Positions 59,911-64,000 of a DNA stretch of 64,000 nucleotides are shown here, in pieces. A model generated the notes under the pieces. The model made no database searches, was not told where the DNA came from, and saw only the letters and a program-made list of their open reading frames with translations. This DNA comes from Byssothecium circinans (lineage: Eukaryota > Ascomycota > Dothideomycetes > Pleosporales > Massarinaceae): positions 1,350,362-1,414,361 of the forward strand of contig ML976980.1 of the NCBI GenBank assembly GCA_010015675.1. The letters are read 5' to 3'. Within the stretch, counting starts at the first letter, position 1. Each line of letters opens with the position of its first letter. Both the position numbers and the translations under genes were made by a program.

Positions 59911-60198
59911 CTAGTAATAACCGCTACAAACTTGGCCCTCATGGCCCTCCATCCAACTCGCGATGGCCGCAACTCCAACACCTCTGTTCAACTCCTCTAA
60001 GGTAATTCCCATGACTGTTACCCCGTACAGTATGTGAGCTCGTACTACCTCGTCGCTTGCCGAAACTAACGTTACTCGCGACAGCAAGAACTCCCGCGCT
60101 CCGTTACACACTTTCAATAATTTCGTTTTTCTCACACTGGGGGTACAATTGTTCGCCCGGTCCGGAGTCCGCAGCATAGCGCTTTCTTTCTCATCCAT
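59911..60198 (-). pseudogene. Orphan C-terminal gene fragment (unknown family), copy 2 of the repeat
   Basis: The open frame ends ...EVVRAHILYGVTVMGITLEELNRGVGVAAIASWMEGHEGQVCSGYY. It looks like a genuine protein tail because its last 22 codons recur 4.4 kb away at 55469-55534. Upstream reading on the minus strand (about 60360-60200) contains NAHLLDLPRSSMLVISAP in another frame, so the body of the gene is frameshifted or spliced. Family not recognised. Confidence 0.5.
59912..59978. repeat. Copy 2 of the 66-67-bp gene-tail repeat
   Basis: Direct-orientation partner of 55469-55534. The two copies bracket the NLR-like gene. In this copy the tail reading frame is open. Confidence 0.85.
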
Positions 60199-60376
60199 GA
60201 AACAGGTGCCGATATCACAAGCATAGATGATCTGGGTAAATCGAGGAGATGGGCGTTAGAAAGAAGAAGGGGGTCGAAAATCTGCATTCTCAAACCTAGA
60301 CAGGACGATGTCGGCACAGTTAAACCGCTTGTATCCAGCCTCGTTAATATACGCACCCCCCGGCACCATAGCTCTA

Positions 60377-61430
60377 CTAATACCTCTTCAAAATACGTTC
60401 CTCCACCCTCAGCGGCTCATCCTCCGCTTTCCCGCCCTCAGCCACGCATCCAGGAAGCGGGTTCAACAACCTACACACAAAAAACAGCCAGTCAGTTCCA
60501 TTCAACCCGAACGAACCCAAAAACCAATCCATCACTCCCCAAAACACGCCAACCTTACCATCCCAGAAGAAACAAACACATCAAGAACTCACCATATCCA
60601 ACGCCCCATCATTGAAAAACGCACAACTATACCGATCCCTCCTCGTCCGCGGACTCAGCACCCTATGCAGCGTACTCCGATACCGATCGTGCGTCCACCG
60701 CTGTATCAAATCCCCACTATTACACACATACGCGCCCTCAACCGGCGGCATCCCATGCCAGGTGCTGGTCGGTTTATGCAGGACCTCTAGGTCACCGACC
60801 GAGCCCTAGAGCAGCAGGGTGAGGGCGCTAAAGTCCGTATGAGCGCCTACGCCACGCGTACGGCCCGCACCGTCGGGTAGTGGTGAGAGCGGCAGACAGA
60901 TGCCGTTGGGGTCTGAGGCGAAGCGATCGAAGAAGTGACGGGGGAGGGAGAGGGAGAGGGCGATGAGTTGGAACTTTGCCTTACTGAGGGAGTGGACTGT
61001 CCTGTATAGGTCGGTGAGTTAGCATCTACCTTCCAGTCTAGGGTCGAGACCGTCATCTTGTATGTACCAGAAGTATCCCATGTAAGCTTCAATGAACCCG
61101 GGAACTAGCTTCTCGTCGGGCCAACTGATTCGATCCAGCGAGGAATCTTCCCAGTGGGCCGCTCGGGTCGTACGCTGAATCCTTTCCTTCCTTCTGATCC
61201 GTCGTCGCGTCATCATCATCAAGTTTATCCAACTTCTGCCCTCCGATTCTCTCGTAGCCTCTGTGACGCTCGCTGTTGCTCTGGCTGAGTTTCTCGTTTT
61301 CTTCCAGTGGAAGCGCGAAGAATGTGGCAATAGCGTCTATGGATTTCTCTTGCGCCGCTGCTGGGACGGAATGTCCTCCAACTTGAAGAAAAGCCCTGAT
61401 TCTCGCACGCTAGGTGTAGCTCTAAGGCGC
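60377..61430 (-). pseudogene. 2-oxoglutarate/Fe(II)-dependent dioxygenase (isopenicillin N synthase-like), inactivated
   Basis: Relic of a DIOX_N plus 2OG-FeII oxygenase gene. From the 5' end: HLACENQGFFFKLEDIP, then ATFFALPLEENEKL...RHRGYERIGGQKLD, then EGFSVRPERPTG and WPDEKLVPGFIEAYMGYF. Next come KFQLIALSLSLPRHFFDRFASDPNG, GVGAHTDFSALTLLLL (iron ligands His and Asp), VEGAYVCNSGDLIQRWTHDRYRSTLHRVLS (third ligand His), RDRYSCAFFNDGALDM, an intron with GTGAGT donor, and the tail EPLRVEERILKRY with stop at 60377. The pieces lie in at least three frames in the N-terminal half. A TAG at 60806-60808 replaces the Gln expected after TLLLL, a single C-to-T change. In the intact state the family oxidises small molecules, often in secondary metabolism. 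Clearly dead now. Confidence 0.85.
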
Positions 61431-61605
61431 ATGTAGCTGTTACCTTTACGTCGTTGGCGAGATAGCCTGATATATATATCGATTATGGGAATTGTAATTC
61501 TAGAAGTGGATTTCTTAATGCTGCCTATGGCGACTCTTGCTCGTTTGTTTGTTTTATAATAGTCTTCAATAGGCAGGTATTTAGTATTTTATCGCATCAG
61601 TTATA

Positions 61606-61687
61606 CGGAGGTGCTTAACATTTCAGAGGGCCGATGATAGGTTAGTAAGCACCTACCACCGGCCCTCCGAAATGTTAAGTACCTCCG
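61606..61687. mobile_element. 82-bp foldback element flanked by TA
   Basis: Two arms of about 37 nt (from CGGAGGTGCTTAACATTTC, and on the other strand CGGAGGTACTTAACATTTC) are inverted around an 8-nt centre. TA flanks both ends (61604-61605, 61688-61689). The few arm mismatches are mostly G/A transitions. The structure suggests a very short non-autonomous TA-inserting element or a solo foldback, unrelated in sequence to the 281-bp element. Confidence 0.75.
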
Positions 61688-62752
61688 TAGAGGTGATAAG
61701 GTTGGTACTAATTGATAGAGAGCTAGCTTGCTTTCCTTCTGCGGATTATATCCTGGTACGGACCCTGGGCAAACCATCCTAAGGGAGGATATCCTAGATC
61801 ACAATCACGCCACGTATTACTGATCCAATCCTAATTGCGACGATAAATTCGAATCCTGCGGGATGCCAACTTCCACCGGGTCTCGAGCCACATAACAGGC
61901 ACGTGATTACTAGGTACAGGAACCATATCACGTGCCAGATTTATGGCTTGAAACCCCGGGCGCCGGTGGTACCAAGACAATCCATGATACCGAGCCGAGC
62001 CGCTTTAGCATCTCGTCCGGACACACTCATAAGTAACGCATCAGCTGTCACGGGTCGGGCCAAGGACATGGCCAAATTTCCACCAACCTCAAGATTCGGT
62101 TATCGCGCAAATTGCAAAATTCATACTGGTTGGAAAATTCGGAGTTTCCTACAGTCCCAAGCTGCTGGGAATACGCTTTTAACAGTAGCGAAGAGCTCAC
62201 CAATCAGTTTGCGACGGGAGGTTTCACCGGCGTCTGCTCGGCTACATTATGTATGGTCTAGGGATGCGGACCGCTCTAGTCCCGGGGTGTAACCAGGCAT
62301 GGCTCCATGCATGGCAAGACTACTGTAGGTGGCAGGGTAGATATGTCGCCCGAGGTTCCGGCACTTGCGACAACATCGTGATTGCTCTCCAAGCCCTCGG
62401 AATTTTTCAGCCTGTGGAAGAGCGACGGCGTTTTTCCTCGAAGTAGGATTGATTGCAATGCTGCCAACAGCCGTCTGGGGACATGTGTCAACCTCCGTTT
62501 CGTATTAGGCAGGACTTGCTTCCTATCAAGGATGTCATGGTACTTGAGAGACCATAGAGAGAGACCGCCAAGACATAGTACCGGAAATGCAGTTGCTTGT
62601 GCATGCCCATGTCAAAATACAACCAACTACCACCGGTGGTACCCATCCATCCTGGCCCTTAACAAGACTGAAATAAGTACTTTCCGAGTGATCGGCTACG
62701 CCAGTCCCTGAATAGAAAACTGCTGAACAGAACGCCGGCCAGAATGTGTGAT
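61688..62752. other. Intergenic, no gene recognised
   Basis: About 1.07 kb between the foldback element and the 3' end of the transcription-factor gene. Short conflicting frames only. Confidence 0.45.
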
Positions 62753-64000
62753 TCACATCTGTGTCGGCACAATAAGCTTTTGGTCTCTCACAGGCATCGC
62801 CTCCAAATTCAGATCAAACTCCGCATTCCAATCGTTCGGAGTGTTGTATGTCATAGCTTGAAGCGTTTCAAGCGTGTCTGCAGTCGTGGTGAAAACGTTC
62901 CAGAAGTTCAATGCTTCGTCGTCCGGAGGCGGTACGGAATAGGTGTAAAGTCGCCCCATGGCTTCTCCCATAGGTGAGGGCGGCATCTGGGGTACGAGGC
63001 TCGCTTTTTGCGCTAGAAAATCGAGGTACTCCTTCTTGATGCCGGCGAGTTCGCGCTGGTACTCTTCCAGACACCGTCCAGCGACAGTCCACCGCTCAGC
63101 GATGGCTGCAAAGCATGTAGAGAAGGAACCCATCATTTGTTCCAACTGTTCCCACGTGTACCTTTCTGATATCTCTTGTTTGCAGCGTTGCAATATTCGT
63201 AGGAAGATGTCTGCGCAATTGAAAACATGGTGACAAGGATGGAAGACGTATTTGATTCTCCCAAAATCGGTATTGGCCTGCTGCCAATAACCCTGTGCGA
63301 CTTTCACGGAATTGGCGAAAGCCGTCATGAGCTGGATGGTAGTGGGTGTGGGATTGGCCGGAGCTGGTCGGTAGAGGGCCACAAAAATGTACGGAACGGC
63401 GATGTCAGAGTACAGGCACATTTCTTTCCATCTTTCTACAAAGCCTGGGTCCTCGTTGGCTTGTGAAGCAGCGCGAATCTCGTCCTGCCATTCAAGTATG
63501 GCGGTTTCGCATCGCTGCATCCAATGCTCCATGGAACTATACTCTTTTGGTACAGGCTCCCCATGGCGCATGACAGCGAAAATTTCGGCCTCAATACGGC
63601 GGAACAAGCATATCCGCCGCGAAGTGAACTTGGACACGGGCCCGGTGGGATCGATCCCGTTTCTTGTGATTGCCACATCATCCACCTCCACTGGAAAGGC
63701 AACGTCGATTTGGCGAATGGGGAGGCTGACGGGCCGCGAAAATATGCTGCACACGGCAACTTCCATTTCCCATGCGCACCAGAACAGACGCCGCCTCATG
63801 TCGCGATCGTAGGCCGGTATGCTAGAGTCGTTGGGGAGTTCCTGGTGGAGTCCGAGATCGATGACTGCCTGGCTGATTAGGCCCGTCAAGAGCCATACAT
63901 CTGCCATACTTGGATTGAGAAAGATGTACTGCGTGAGCAAAAGGATAGCCTGCAGCCCACTGATGTCGTTGGTCGCAACTTCGGGGATGTATTGCATGGC
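62753..64000 (-). CDS. Fungal-specific transcription factor (Fungal_trans domain), 3' part
   Basis: At least 415 codons, open to the window edge, so the N-terminus lies outside. The visible part is the middle-homology region of Zn2Cys6 factors: NDISGLQAILLLTQYIFLNPS, WLLTGLISQAVIDLGLHQEL, DRDMRRRLFWCAWEMEVAVCSIFSRPVSLP and IRQIDVAFPVEVDD. Then come helices with VALYRPAPANPTP, HHVFNCADIFLRIL and a C-terminal tail. This domain normally follows a Zn2Cys6 DNA-binding cluster, which should be encoded beyond 64000. It would be a nuclear regulator with unknown targets. No introns are needed in the visible portion. The stop is at 62753-62755. Confidence 0.9.
   Translation of the reverse strand, partial: AMQYIPEVATNDISGLQAILLLTQYIFLNPSMADVWLLTGLISQAVIDLGLHQELPNDSSIPAYDRDMRRRLFWCAWEMEVAVCSIFSRPVSLPIRQIDVAFPVEVDDVAITRNGIDPTGPVSKFTSRRICLFRRIEAEIFAVMRHGEPVPKEYSSMEHWMQRCETAILEWQDEIRAASQANEDPGFVERWKEMCLYSDIAVPYIFVALYRPAPANPTPTTIQLMTAFANSVKVAQGYWQQANTDFGRIKYVFHPCHHVFNCADIFLRILQRCKQEISERYTWEQLEQMMGSFSTCFAAIAERWTVAGRCLEEYQRELAGIKKEYLDFLAQKASLVPQMPPSPMGEAMGRLYTYSVPPPDDEALNFWNVFTTTADTLETLQAMTYNTPNDWNAEFDLNLEAMPVRDQKLIVPTQM

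Overview
The window comes from a filamentous ascomycete (Pezizomycotina; a Dothideomycete-like fungus is my best guess, from gene families alone). The evidence is consistent: introns of about 45-110 nt with GT(A/G)xGx donors and CTRAC branch sites, CT-rich leaders, ascomycete-typical proteins (velvet regulator, fungal squalene epoxidase, BAR-SH3 endocytic protein, fungal NB-ARC/TPR receptor, fungal-specific transcription-factor domain), genes on both strands and no operons. I read no convincing tRNA or rRNA gene.

Layout. 0.2-6.8 kb: a kinesin-14 convergent with CTP synthase. 7.4-8.8 kb: a velvet-domain regulator. 11.0-12.0 kb: a Bin3-type RNA 5'-phosphate methyltransferase. 16.3-19.7 kb: a DUF1349/Ree1-like protein and a secreted protein of unknown function. 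21.5-25.6 kb: squalene epoxidase and a single-pass membrane protein. 28.1-28.9 kb: an ADP-ribose-type Nudix hydrolase. 29.5-37.1 kb: a decayed stretch with a DJ-1/PfpI pseudogene disrupted by a 281-bp TIR element, then about 6.6 kb with no recognisable gene. 37.2-49.4 kb: a dense euchromatic block (Mte1/ZGRF1-type DUF2439 protein, BAR-SH3 protein, two multi-pass membrane proteins, a secreted protein, an F-box-like protein). 50.4-61.7 kb: a turnover island with a truncated plus a twice-frameshifted dipeptidyl peptidase III, a membrane protein, a broken gene of unknown function, a large NB-ARC/TPR NLR-like gene, two copies of one gene tail either side of it, a dead 2-oxoglutarate oxygenase and a short foldback element. 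62.8-64.0 kb: the 3' part of a fungal transcription factor running off the window.

How the parts relate. The left and middle genes are mostly housekeeping (spindle motor, nucleotide and sterol synthesis, endocytosis, genome maintenance) and share no pathway. The right-hand island is what one expects around a fungal NLR-like gene: paralogue fragments, premature stops and small mobile elements.

The most striking observation is in CTP synthase. Gap-free alignment to the family requires a 10-nt microexon and an intron that begins AT and ends AC, with a U2-like donor (ATAAGT) and a normal fungal branch site. All exon coordinates below were derived by hand from splice motifs and reading frame; no search or alignment program was run.
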